Shown here piece after piece: positions 54,938 through 63,740 of a stretch of DNA of 64,000 bases (position 1 is the first letter of the stretch; every line of letters starts with the position of its first letter). The notes under the pieces are model-generated. The model ran no database searches. It saw only the letters and a program-made list of their open reading frames with translations, and was not told the DNA's origin. This DNA is from Rahnella variigena (GTDB taxonomy: Bacteria; Pseudomonadota; Gammaproteobacteria; Enterobacterales; Enterobacteriaceae), in contig NZ_NSDJ01000001.1 in assembly GCF_003610915.1 (NCBI RefSeq), forward strand, positions 2,542,001 to 2,606,000, given 5' to 3'. Made by a program: the position numbers and the translations under genes.

Positions 54938-55852
54938 ATGGATTCATTCTTCCTGCAACAACTGTTTAATGGCATTACGCTCGGTGCTGTCTACGGTCTC
55001 ATCGCCATCGGCTACACCATGGTTTACGGCATCATCGGCATGATCAACTTTGCTCACGGCGAAGTGTATATGATTTCGGCTTACCTCTGCGCTATCGCGC
55101 TGGCGCTGCTTTCTTTCTTCGGTCTGCACTCTTTTCCGCTGCTGATCCTCGGCACACTGGTGTTCACCATCGTGGTGACCGGCGTTTACGGCTGGGCGAT
55201 TGAGCGCATTGCCTATAAACCATTGCGAAATTCCACGCGCCTTGCGCCGCTGATTTCTGCTATCGGCATGTCGCTGATTTTGCAGAACTACGCACAAATC
55301 AGTCAGGGACCGCGACAGCAGGGTATCCCTACGATGTTTGATGGCGCGCTGCGGTTTCATATCGGAGACAGCTTTGTCCAGATGACCTACACCAAACTGT
55401 TCATTCTGGTGGCGTCTCTTGTCGGCATGTTGGTTTTGTCGTGGATTATCAGCAACACCAAACTCGGTCGAATGTGTCGTGCGGTACAGCAGGACAGAAA
55501 AATGGCCTCAATTCTCGGCATCAACACCGACCGCATTATCTCGCTGGTCTTTATGATCGGCGCGGCGATGGCGGGGCTGGCAGGCGTACTGGTCACCATG
55601 AACTACGGCACTTTTGATTTCTATGCCGGATTTATCATCGGCATCAAAGCCTTTACCGCAGCGGTACTCGGCGGGATCGGCTCGTTACCGGGCGCGATGC
55701 TCGGCGGCCTGATACTGGGTATCGCTGAAGCGCAGTTCTCGGGCATGGTGAATTCCGATTACAAAGACGTGTTCTCTTTTGGATTGCTGGTGGTGATCCT
55801 CATTTTCCGCCCTCAGGGCCTGCTGGGCCGTCCGGTCGTGACGAAAGTGTGA
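54938..55852 (+). CDS. livH: Branched-chain amino-acid permease LivH
   Basis: A 304-residue inner-membrane permease with about eight helices. LivH motifs LFNGITLGAVYGLIAIGYTM, MINFAHGEVYM and the ATPase-coupling segment CRAVQQDRKMASILGIN are conserved. It partners with LivM. The gene follows livK after an attenuating hairpin and is 10 bases ahead of livM. Confidence 0.97.
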   Translation: MDSFFLQQLFNGITLGAVYGLIAIGYTMVYGIIGMINFAHGEVYMISAYLCAIALALLSFFGLHSFPLLILGTLVFTIVVTGVYGWAIERIAYKPLRNSTRLAPLISAIGMSLILQNYAQISQGPRQQGIPTMFDGALRFHIGDSFVQMTYTKLFILVASLVGMLVLSWIISNTKLGRMCRAVQQDRKMASILGINTDRIISLVFMIGAAMAGLAGVLVTMNYGTFDFYAGFIIGIKAFTAAVLGGIGSLPGAMLGGLILGIAEAQFSGMVNSDYKDVFSFGLLVVILIFRPQGLLGRPVVTKV

Positions 55853-55862
55853 GGGAAATAAA

Positions 55863-57152
55863 ATGACGACACAAACTGCTGTGAACCGCGGTTTTTCGCT
55901 TAAACGCTGCCTGCTGGATGCCATTTTCGCCGGACTGGTGGCGTTGATTATTTTCGGACCTGTGGTCGGCGTGGTGCTGGACGGCTATAGCTTTAACTTT
56001 CATTCCCAGCGTCTGATCTGGATTATCGCCGCTGTCATGCTCGGACGTTTTTTGCTTAGCGCTTTTCTGGAAACCGCAGCCGGACAGAAAATGCGTGCGC
56101 GCTTCGAATCCGACAGCGCGGGTGTATACGTTCGTCCGCCGGGTCACAAAAGCAATCTGCACTGGATATTGCCTCTGCTGATTGTGCTGGCGATTTTCTT
56201 TCCGTTTGTCGCCACGAAATACATTCTGACCGTCGCTATTCTGGGGCTGATTTACGTGCTGCTTGGCCTCGGGCTGAATATCGTGGTCGGTCTGGCAGGG
56301 CTTTTGGATCTGGGATACGTAGCCTTTTACGCCATCGGCGCCTACGGGCTGGCGCTGGGGTACCAGTATCTCGGCCTCGGATTCTGGTCGATGCTGCCGC
56401 TCGCCGCCGTGATGGCCGCGCTGGCGGGCGCGTTGCTGGGCTTTCCGGTGCTGCGTATGCATGGCGATTATCTGGCGATTGTGACGCTCGGCTTCGGCGA
56501 AATCATCCGGCTGGTGCTGACTAACTGGTTGTCGTTCACCGGCGGCCCGAATGGTGTTTCCGCGCCACCTCCGACGTTTTTCGGTCTGGAGTTTGGCCGA
56601 CGGGCGAAAGAGGGCGGCGTGCCGTTCCACGAGTTTTTCCATCTGACTTACAACCCGAATATGAAATTTATTTTCATCTACGCGGTGCTGGTTCTGGTGG
56701 TGTTGCTGGTGCTGTTTATCAAACACCGCCTGACCCGCATGCCGATTGGCCGCGCGTGGGAAGCGCTGCGCGAAGATGAAATCGCCTGCCGCGCAATGGG
56801 GCTTAATCATGTGCTGGTTAAACTTTCGGCGTTTACCCTCGGCGCTTCTACTGCCGGTATCGCGGGCGTATTTTTCGCCACCTATCAGGGATTCGTTAAC
56901 CCCACGTCTTTCACCTTCTTCGAATCTGCACTGATCCTCGCCATTGTGGTGCTGGGCGGGATGGGCTCGACCATCGGCGTGGTGCTTGCGGCATTTGTGC
57001 TGACCGTCGCGCCGGAACTGCTGCGCAGTTTTGCCGAATACCGCGTGCTGTTGTTCGGGGTGTTAATGGTGGTGATGATGATCTGGAGACCGCGCGGGTT
57101 AATCCGCATCAGCCGCAGCGGGTTTGCCGTGCGTAAAGGAGTCGCGCCATGA
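55863..57152 (+). CDS. livM: Branched-chain amino-acid permease LivM
   Basis: A 429-residue permease with an N-terminal extension of about 100 residues (two hydrophobic segments) followed by the conserved core: GLNIVVGLAGLLDLGYVAFY, GDYLAIVTLGFGEIIRLV and the coupling loop REDEIACRAMGLNHVLVKL. Start at 55863 after GAGGGAAATAA. It overlaps livG by 4 bases. A very long antisense ORF over this gene is a coding shadow. Confidence 0.97.
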   Translation: MTTQTAVNRGFSLKRCLLDAIFAGLVALIIFGPVVGVVLDGYSFNFHSQRLIWIIAAVMLGRFLLSAFLETAAGQKMRARFESDSAGVYVRPPGHKSNLHWILPLLIVLAIFFPFVATKYILTVAILGLIYVLLGLGLNIVVGLAGLLDLGYVAFYAIGAYGLALGYQYLGLGFWSMLPLAAVMAALAGALLGFPVLRMHGDYLAIVTLGFGEIIRLVLTNWLSFTGGPNGVSAPPPTFFGLEFGRRAKEGGVPFHEFFHLTYNPNMKFIFIYAVLVLVVLLVLFIKHRLTRMPIGRAWEALREDEIACRAMGLNHVLVKLSAFTLGASTAGIAGVFFATYQGFVNPTSFTFFESALILAIVVLGGMGSTIGVVLAAFVLTVAPELLRSFAEYRVLLFGVLMVVMMIWRPRGLIRISRSGFAVRKGVAP

Positions 57153-58042
57153 GCGAAGCGTTAGCGGATAACAATATTTTGAGCGTCGAGCATTTACGTA
57201 TGCATTTTGGCGGCATTAAGGCGCTCAACGATGTCAATCTGGCGGTAAAACGCGGCTCGATTACCGCGCTGATCGGCCCGAACGGCGCAGGGAAAACGAC
57301 GGTATTTAATTGTCTGACTGGTTTCTATAAAGCGTCTGGCGGCAATATTCTGCTTAATACCCGCCGTCGCACGACCAACGTCATTCAGGTGCTCGGCCAG
57401 AAATTCCAGCCGGATGACTGGATAAAACCGGCACAGCTGGGGAAACGGATTTTCTACAAAATGTTTGGCGGAACACATCTGGTGAACCGCGCCGGGCTGG
57501 CGCGTACTTTCCAGAATATCCGGTTGTTTCGTGAAATGTCGGTGATTGAAAACTTGCTGGTCGCGCAACACATGCAAACCAACCGCAATCTGATCGCGGG
57601 TGTGCTCAATACTCCCGCCTATCGCCGTGCGGAAAATCAGGCGCTGGACCGGGCATTTTACTGGCTGGAAGTCGTCGAACTGGTGGATTGCGCCAACCGG
57701 CTGGCGGGCGAGATGTCTTACGGTCAGCAACGGCGTCTGGAAATTGCGCGGGCGATGTGTACCGCGCCGGAGATGATTTGCCTCGATGAACCGGCTGCCG
57801 GTCTTAATCCGGTAGAGACGCGAACGCTGAGTAAAATCATCCGTTTTCTGCGCGATCACCACGACATTACCGTCCTGCTGATTGAACACGATATGGGCAT
57901 GGTGATGGAAATTTCCGACCATATTATCGTGCTCGACCACGGCGATGTAATTGCCGAGGGCTTGCCTCAGGCTATTCAAAATGATGAGAAAGTCATTGCC
58001 GCCTATCTCGGTGCTGATGAAGACGACGAGGTCAGCTTATGA
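57149..58042 (+). CDS. livG: Branched-chain amino-acid transporter ATPase LivG, with insertion
   Basis: A 297-residue ATPase, about 40 residues longer than E. coli LivG (255). Walker A is GPNGAGKTT, the signature MSYGQQRRLEIARAM and Walker B MICLDEPAAGLNP. The extra residues (about 70-112, NTRRRTTNVIQVLGQK onward) lie between Walker A and the Q-loop segment RTFQNIRLFREMS, where E. coli has only a short loop. The reading frame is intact and flanks are conserved, so it is a true lineage variant, not a frameshift. It is coupled to livM and livF by 4-base overlaps. Confidence 0.95.
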   Translation: MSEALADNNILSVEHLRMHFGGIKALNDVNLAVKRGSITALIGPNGAGKTTVFNCLTGFYKASGGNILLNTRRRTTNVIQVLGQKFQPDDWIKPAQLGKRIFYKMFGGTHLVNRAGLARTFQNIRLFREMSVIENLLVAQHMQTNRNLIAGVLNTPAYRRAENQALDRAFYWLEVVELVDCANRLAGEMSYGQQRRLEIARAMCTAPEMICLDEPAAGLNPVETRTLSKIIRFLRDHHDITVLLIEHDMGMVMEISDHIIVLDHGDVIAEGLPQAIQNDEKVIAAYLGADEDDEVSL

Positions 58043-58755
58043 GTGACGCGATGCTGGAGTTCCACGATGTGAATGTGTATTACGGGGCGATTCAGGCGTT
58101 GCAGCAGGTTTCGCTGCAGGTGAATCAGGGAGAAACCGTGGCGCTGATTGGCGCGAACGGAGCCGGAAAATCCACCTTGCTGATGTCGATATTTGGTCAG
58201 CCCCGCGTGCAGAGCGGACAGATTTTATTTCGTGGCGAAGATATCAGCCGTAAATCGACGCACTTTGTGGCCTCGGCGGGTATTGCGCAGTCGCCGGAAG
58301 GGCGGCGGGTTTTTCCGGACATGACCGTTGAGGAAAATCTGCTGATGGGCACCATTCCCATCGGTAATAAATATGCCGCGGAAGATCTGCAAACTATGTT
58401 TGACCTCTTTCCGCGTCTCAAAGAGCGGCGAAAGCAACGGGCGATGACTATGTCCGGCGGTGAACAGCAAATGCTGGCAATTGCCCGTGCGCTGATGAGC
58501 CGTCCCAAATTGCTGTTGCTCGACGAGCCCAGTCTGGGGCTGGCGCCCATCATCGTAAAACAGATCTTCCAGACCCTGCGCGAACTGGCGCAAAGCGGGA
58601 TGACTATCTTTCTGGTTGAACAAAATGCGCATCACGCACTGAAGCTTTCTGACCGCGGATACGTCATGGTTAACGGGCAGATCCGCCTCAGCGGTACGGG
58701 GGATGAACTTTTGCATAATCAGGAAGTGCGTAAAGCCTATCTGGGAGGAATCTGA
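58039..58755 (+). CDS. livF: Branched-chain amino-acid transporter ATPase LivF
   Basis: A 238-residue ATPase, the second nucleotide-binding subunit of the Liv importer. Walker A GANGAGKST, signature MSGGEQQMLAIARAL, Walker B LLLLDEPSLGLAP. The livF-type block SPEGRRVFPDMTVEENL is present. Last gene of the operon; an imperfect hairpin follows. Confidence 0.97.
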   Translation: MSDAMLEFHDVNVYYGAIQALQQVSLQVNQGETVALIGANGAGKSTLLMSIFGQPRVQSGQILFRGEDISRKSTHFVASAGIAQSPEGRRVFPDMTVEENLLMGTIPIGNKYAAEDLQTMFDLFPRLKERRKQRAMTMSGGEQQMLAIARALMSRPKLLLLDEPSLGLAPIIVKQIFQTLRELAQSGMTIFLVEQNAHHALKLSDRGYVMVNGQIRLSGTGDELLHNQEVRKAYLGGI

Positions 58756-59172
58756 TTTTTCATTATCAAAGCCCGCAATACTGTGTATCGCGGGATTTCC
58801 CGCCAACTATTTTTCGCATTTTCAATCCCCCTCCACATTTCGCTCATACTAATCGGCTATCATGCAATTCTTACCGAAAAGTGACGGCGCCGTTAAATTT
58901 CTGAGTTATCATCCGCAGCCCGTCGTCAATAGTTTGTAAAAAGTCAGTTTTTTAGGACAAATCAGTGACCTGACGCAGTGTTAAGGCGTTGACCCTCTCA
59001 GGGGCAACAGGCTATATAGCGCTATCCGTTTTTGGCATGACATTTTCCTGTCTCAAGGATGAAGTGAATGACAAATCAGTCATTCGCTCGATGAGTTGAA
59101 CCGTCGGCGCTGCCCGTAAAACGGCAGAGAAGGGTCGCAGAGTTTATTGTTTTAATCAGACAGGGTGCTGAA
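58756..59172. other. livF-opgB intergenic region with several dyads
   Basis: 417 bases without a supported gene. It contains the palindrome ATAGCGCTAT (59016-59025), the inverted repeat GAATGAC-N6-GTCATTC (59066-59085) and CTGCC-N8-GGCAG near 59114. These lie in the presumed opgB promoter and leader. No regulator is assigned. Confidence 0.55.
58772..58797 (+). terminator. Putative terminator after livF
   Basis: CCCGC-A-ATAC pairs with GTAT-C-GCGGG around TGT, followed by ATTT. It is imperfect, with a weak T-run. Confidence 0.5.
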
Positions 59173-61485
59173 ATGGCTTCTGAGATAATTTCATTTATTT
59201 TATTTCTTTCCTCAATTTTCCTGTACGTCACAAGGGCGTCGGCCAGCCGCGTCTGGTTTTCGCTGGTGCTGTTTTTCCTCGGCCTCTACGTCATCCTGAA
59301 TGTCATTCTGATTGGCAGCAATTACTTCACGGGTGAAGGTATCACCGATGCGGTCTTATATACCGTCACCAGCAGCCTGAAGGGCGCAGGGCTGAATAAA
59401 TATATCCTGCCATTCATTGGCTTACTGACCGGACTGATTGCTGTTTTCGCATTACTGGCATGGGGGCTCAAACAGCGCCGGGCCAAAAACAGCAGCGTCA
59501 TGTACAGCGTGCTGGCCGTAGTGCTTGCCGTGTTCTCAGTCGGTTCAACTCAGGCATTCCAGAATATCTCCCGCCTGGTGAAAACGCAGATCTCCGGTCA
59601 TGGCGCCGATTTCGATACTTATTACAAAGTGCCGGAAAAAATCGTTAAAGGCGCGAAAAAACCAAATCTGGTTTACATCTATGGCGAAAGCCTCGAACGG
59701 ACCTATTTTGACGACAAAGTGTTCCCCGGGCTGACGACTGAATTAAGCCAGCATAAAGCACAAAGTATTGATTTTACGAATACTAAACAGGTGCCGGGTA
59801 CCGGTTATACCATCGCTGGCATGGTCGCTTCACAATGTGGTATACCACTTTTTGCGCCTTTCGATGGCAATGCCTCGAGCGCGCTGGCGACCTTCTATCC
59901 CGAAAACGTCTGTATTGGTGATGTGCTGAAAGGCGCGGGATACACTAACTATTTCTATCAGGGCGCAGAACTGGCGTTTGCCGGTAAAGGCACCTTCCTG
60001 AAATCTCACGGCTTCGATCATCTTTATGGTTACAACGAATTGCGTCCGACCGTCGCTGACCCGTCTTATAAAAATGACTGGGGCTGGTATGACGATACGT
60101 TGCTGGAAGAGGTTTACAAAAAATTCGTGACGCTGAGCAAGGAAGGTAAGCCTTTCTCGCTGTTTACGCTGACCGTCGATACTCACCATCCGGACGGCTT
60201 TATTTCGCGCGGTTGTACCCGCAATGAATATAAAGTGAACGGTAAGGCTAACCAGTCATTGAGCGCGGTTTCCTGTAGTCAGGAACTGATTGCGGCCTTT
60301 ATCGATAAAATTAAAAAATCCGGTTATTACGATAACACCATCATTGTCGTGTCATCCGATCATCTGGCGATGAACAATACCGCGTATAACATTCTCACTA
60401 AACAGAACCGTAAAGACCTGTTCTTCGTGATGGACGGACGTCATCCGGCAGCTGGCGATCAGAATGCGGCGAAACGCAGCACGCTGGATAACGGCGCTAC
60501 CGTGCTCGATATCATGGGCGGTGATAATTTTATCGGCCTCGGGCGCAGCGGTATTTCGGCCACCTCGATGACCGCGCAGTTCCTCAACATTGATGACAAA
60601 GTGAATGCCTGGAAACCGGCGGTTATCAAACAGTGGGGCTTCCCGAACAGCATTAAAAATTACGCAGTGAACACTAAAGACAATACCTTCACATTCTCCG
60701 GCATGACCATCAAAACGCCGTTTATCCTGAAGGTCACCGGCGACAAAATTGAACCCATGTTTGACGTTTATCTTTCCACGCCGCTGAAAAAACAACTGGC
60801 GGGGCTGGCGACCAGTGACAACTTTGTCTGGGTGGATAAATGTTACGAAATGGGGCGCGTCTGGGCACCGGAGTTGTCGCTGAACACCGGTCTGTGCGTG
60901 GCGTCCGGTAACCTCGGAGCGAAGCCGTCTATCGTGCAGGTCACCGGTGCTACCTTTAAAGGGAAAGTCGATTTCGCAAAAGACACGTCGGGCAGCAATG
61001 CCATTTATCAGCAAACGCTGAAAACCCTGAATATTGATGATGAAGCGACGCGATACCAGTCTCCGTCCATTGCCTTTATGGTGCCGGGCTTACCTGAGCA
61101 GGTGAAAGCGATCACCGGTGTTTCGACAGTAGAAAACTGGGGACGCTGGTCGGATGCTAATCTGGCACCTTCGGTGAAAATCGATTACGTCAAACCGCTG
61201 CCAACCACATTTGACGTGGTGATCCGCGCACGTGCTTACGGCAATAACATTGATAAACCGGTCTCCGTCCGCGTGGGCGATCAGGAACAGTTTGTCACCT
61301 TCGGCGATCAGGACGGCATCGTGAAAGTGCAGTTTACTAATCCTGAAGCGGCGCAGAGTATTGTCATCACGCCACCGGCACCGACCGAGCCCACCGAAGG
61401 CACCAGCGGCGGCTTCCAGCCACGTAAACTGGGCATCGGGATGGTGTCTCTGGAAGTTCAGCCGGTAGAAGAGCCGCAATCTTAA
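59173..61485 (+). CDS. opgB: Phosphoglycerol transferase I OpgB
   Basis: A 770-residue membrane-bound enzyme that moves phosphoglycerol from phosphatidylglycerol to osmoregulated periplasmic glucans. About four N-terminal helices (residues 3-20, 28-48, 75-100, 112-132) anchor a periplasmic sulfatase/alkaline-phosphatase-fold domain. The catalytic Thr lies in GTGYTIAGMVASQCG, with metal-binding residues in YIYGESLE and SSDHLAMNN. The C-terminal 250 residues match the E. coli OpgB extension, ending PRKLGIGMVSLEVQ. A strong terminator follows; the gene is monocistronic. Confidence 0.95.
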   Translation: MASEIISFILFLSSIFLYVTRASASRVWFSLVLFFLGLYVILNVILIGSNYFTGEGITDAVLYTVTSSLKGAGLNKYILPFIGLLTGLIAVFALLAWGLKQRRAKNSSVMYSVLAVVLAVFSVGSTQAFQNISRLVKTQISGHGADFDTYYKVPEKIVKGAKKPNLVYIYGESLERTYFDDKVFPGLTTELSQHKAQSIDFTNTKQVPGTGYTIAGMVASQCGIPLFAPFDGNASSALATFYPENVCIGDVLKGAGYTNYFYQGAELAFAGKGTFLKSHGFDHLYGYNELRPTVADPSYKNDWGWYDDTLLEEVYKKFVTLSKEGKPFSLFTLTVDTHHPDGFISRGCTRNEYKVNGKANQSLSAVSCSQELIAAFIDKIKKSGYYDNTIIVVSSDHLAMNNTAYNILTKQNRKDLFFVMDGRHPAAGDQNAAKRSTLDNGATVLDIMGGDNFIGLGRSGISATSMTAQFLNIDDKVNAWKPAVIKQWGFPNSIKNYAVNTKDNTFTFSGMTIKTPFILKVTGDKIEPMFDVYLSTPLKKQLAGLATSDNFVWVDKCYEMGRVWAPELSLNTGLCVASGNLGAKPSIVQVTGATFKGKVDFAKDTSGSNAIYQQTLKTLNIDDEATRYQSPSIAFMVPGLPEQVKAITGVSTVENWGRWSDANLAPSVKIDYVKPLPTTFDVVIRARAYGNNIDKPVSVRVGDQEQFVTFGDQDGIVKVQFTNPEAAQSIVITPPAPTEPTEGTSGGFQPRKLGIGMVSLEVQPVEEPQS

Positions 61486-61514
61486 AACGCGCTTGTGATG
61501 CCTTTCTGCTGAAC

Positions 61515-61541
61515 ATGAAAACCCGCCTCGGCGGGTTTTTT
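61515..61541 (+). terminator. Terminator after opgB
   Basis: AAAACCCGCC / GGCGGGTTTT-like stem (AAACCCGC / GCGGGTTT, TCG loop region) followed by TTT. Confidence 0.92.
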
Positions 61542-61598
61542 ATTGCCAATATTCAGTCCTTGCGTCTAAAGCTTTTTTATCGATTTACTATCCCATTT

Positions 61599-61623
61599 TA
61601 GTTATTCATTTTCAGAATAACTA
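61599..61623. promoter_or_regulatory. Palindromic operator candidate upstream of the MetQ-type gene
   Basis: TAGTTATTC-N7-GAATAACTA is a perfect 9-bp inverted repeat. It lies 15 bases upstream of the likely -35 of the transporter operon. It does not resemble a MetJ box (AGACGTCT repeats); a LysR-type or other dimeric regulator is plausible. Confidence 0.6.
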
Positions 61624-61637
61624 TCGCTAAAACAATA

Positions 61638-61666
61638 TTATAAAGAAATAAGCCGATGGGTATACT
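61638..61666 (+). promoter_or_regulatory. Likely sigma-70 promoter of the MetQNI-type operon
   Basis: TTATAA (61638-61643) and TATACT (61661-61666) with a 17-base spacer, 66 bases before the first gene. The -10 differs from TATAAT at one base. Confidence 0.55.
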
Positions 61667-61731
61667 CGCCAAATTCCTGCACTGAAACACAGCCGTGTGC
61701 AGGCCTCTCATCACACTTTTGGGGATACTCT

Positions 61732-62574
61732 ATGCGCAAGACATTTAACAACTCGAAGACCCGTATTAACCGTGCATTTTTGCTGGCCGCGACTTCAGCC
61801 GCCATTTTTTCCGCCAGCGTTCTGGCGCCGCTGAGCGCAGCACATGCCGCCGACAAAACGACCATTAAAGTCGGCATTATCAGCGGGGAAGATGAAGATG
61901 TCTGGCGCGAAGTGGTTAAACAGGCGGCAGCGAAAGGGCTGACCGTCAAACCAGTTATATTCAATGATTACAATCAGCCGAACGAAGCGCTGCAAAACGG
62001 GGAAGTGGATGCCAACGCCTTCCAGCATCAGCCTTTCCTCGACAATCAGATCAAAGTAAATCACTACAATATCGTGCGCGTGGGCGACACCGCCGTGTGG
62101 CCAATCGGTTTATATTCCAAAAAAGTAAAATCAGCCGACGAACTGAAAGAAGGCTCGGTGATTGGTGTGCCGAACGATCCGTCGAACGAAGCGCGCGGCC
62201 TGATCCTGCTCCAGCAATCTGGCGTCATTAAGCTCAAACCCGGTGCCGGTATTTTCGCGACAACCGCGGACATCACTGAGAACCCGCGCCACGTGGTCAT
62301 CAAAGAGCTGGATTCCGGCATTATTGGCCGTTCCGTACCTGATTTGGATGCGGCAATCGTCAACACCGACTGGGCGCTGAAAAGTGGCCTGACGCCTGCG
62401 GACCGTATCGCGCAGGAGCCGGTAAAAGGCAACCCTTACAATAACTTCATCGCGGTGAAGACAGAAAATGTTAATGCGCCATGGGTGAAAACGCTGGTCA
62501 GTGCTTACCAGAATGATGCCGTCAAACAGGAGTTTGATAAGGTTTATAAAGGCACCGGCGTGACGGCCTGGTAA
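61732..62574 (+). CDS. MetQ/NlpA-family substrate-binding protein (non-lipoprotein)
   Basis: A 280-residue periplasmic binding protein of the NlpA/MetQ family. It has a long N-terminal signal region (residues 1-39) ending SAAHA, with no lipobox Cys, unlike E. coli MetQ, which is a lipoprotein. The family core FNDYNQPNEALQNGEVDANA and GVPNDPSNEARGLILLQQ is intact. It heads a binding protein-ATPase-permease operon of MetQNI type. The substrate could be methionine or another amino acid or sulfur compound. No MetJ site was seen, so I give no symbol. Confidence 0.88.
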   Translation: MRKTFNNSKTRINRAFLLAATSAAIFSASVLAPLSAAHAADKTTIKVGIISGEDEDVWREVVKQAAAKGLTVKPVIFNDYNQPNEALQNGEVDANAFQHQPFLDNQIKVNHYNIVRVGDTAVWPIGLYSKKVKSADELKEGSVIGVPNDPSNEARGLILLQQSGVIKLKPGAGIFATTADITENPRHVVIKELDSGIIGRSVPDLDAAIVNTDWALKSGLTPADRIAQEPVKGNPYNNFIAVKTENVNAPWVKTLVSAYQNDAVKQEFDKVYKGTGVTAW

Positions 62575-62585
62575 GGATGTAAAGC

Positions 62586-63740
62586 ATGACGATCCTCTCT
62601 GAAACTGGCGTGCAATTCACCGCGACGCCTTCAGATAACCACGATGCCCGCCCGGTGAACGCCGGGCTGTTCACAGATACCGGCAGGGACGTGGCGCACA
62701 CAGGCACGGAGAATGTCGTCCGTCTGCACCGCGTCAGCCGCCAGTTTGGTACGACGCAGGCGCTGAAAGAGGTTTCGCTGACGGTCCGGCGGGGCGAAAT
62801 CCTCGGCATTATCGGACGAAGCGGAGCGGGTAAATCGACGCTGATCCGCTGCCTTAACGGCCTCGAGCAGCCTGATGAAGGCGTGATTGAAATCGAAGGG
62901 CGTCCGATTACCGGCCTCAGCGAAAAAGCCTTGCAGGCTGTGCGCAGTCGCGTCGGAATGGTATTTCAGCACTTTAATTTGCTCTCAGCCAAAACCGTTG
63001 AGCAAAACGTCGCGCTGCCGCTGAAAATTGCCGGATACGATAAGGCACGGCGTCAGGCGCGCGTCGCCGAATTGCTGGCGCTGGTGGGGCTGGAGGACAA
63101 AGCTAAAAACTATCCGGCGGCTTTATCCGGCGGGCAGAAACAGCGTGTCGGTATAGCCCGTGCGCTGGCGGCCAATCCGGCGCTTTTGCTCTGCGATGAA
63201 GCGACGTCGGCGCTGGATCCTGAAACGACACGTTCGATTCTGGCACTGCTGCAATCGCTTAATCAGAAACTCGGTATCACCATTTTGCTGATCACACATG
63301 AGATGGAAGTGATCAAAAAAATCGCGCATCGCGTGGCAGTGATTAATGTCGGCGAAATTATCGAGGAAGGGCCGGTGTGGCAGGTGTTTGCGCATCCGCA
63401 ATCCCCGCTGACCCGAACGTTGTTGCAGGGTTTGCTGCCACAACTGCCGGAAGCGCTGGCCGAACGCTTGTCACCGGTACGTCAGGGCGAGGCGATTTAC
63501 AGCGTTCAGTATGCCGAACAGGGCAGGCAGGGCGAAATCCTCACGCAGATGGCGACCGCTTTACCGGGCAAATTCCGGCTGATTCAGGGCGGTGTCGATC
63601 ATATCCAGCATTACGCCGTCGTGCGTTTCTTCTTCTCAGTGCCGGCGAACGATTCGGCGTCTGAGCAGGTTGTTTTAGACTGGCTGCAACAGCACCAGGC
63701 CACTGTGGAGCTGACAGGTTATGTCTCCGGTAATGATTGA
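62586..63740 (+). CDS. MetN-type ABC transporter ATPase with N-terminal extension and NIL domain
   Basis: A 384-residue ATPase. Walker [10 protein letters not shown] is at residues 77-85, about 40 residues later than in E. coli MetN, because of an extra N-terminal segment ([20 protein letters not shown] onward) of unknown function. Signature LSGGQKQRV, Walker [13 protein letters not shown]. The C-terminal NIL (ligand-binding, feedback) domain covers about 305-380. The start at 62586 follows GTAAAG with only weak ribosome-binding similarity; a later start near the ABC core is possible. It overlaps the permease gene by 20 bases. Confidence 0.9.
   Translation: MTILSETGVQFTATPSDNHDARPVNAGLFTDTGRDVAHTGTENVVRLHRVSRQFGTTQALKEVSLTVRRGEILGIIGRSGAGKSTLIRCLNGLEQPDEGVIEIEGRPITGLSEKALQAVRSRVGMVFQHFNLLSAKTVEQNVALPLKIAGYDKARRQARVAELLALVGLEDKAKNYPAALSGGQKQRVGIARALAANPALLLCDEATSALDPETTRSILALLQSLNQKLGITILLITHEMEVIKKIAHRVAVINVGEIIEEGPVWQVFAHPQSPLTRTLLQGLLPQLPEALAERLSPVRQGEAIYSVQYAEQGRQGEILTQMATALPGKFRLIQGGVDHIQHYAVVRFFFSVPANDSASEQVVLDWLQQHQATVELTGYVSGND

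Noticed and set aside
55800..56810. 336-codon minus-strand ORF antisense to livM
   Set aside because: His/Gln-rich shadow of a strongly coding plus-strand gene with no family similarity or ribosome binding site.
57194..57979. 261-codon minus-strand ORF antisense to livG
   Set aside because: Shadow of livG codon usage; livG has all ABC motifs in frame.
61561..61731. MetJ or S-box methionine control upstream of the MetQ-type gene
   Set aside because: No tandem AGACGTCT-like 8-mers and no S-box structure seen.
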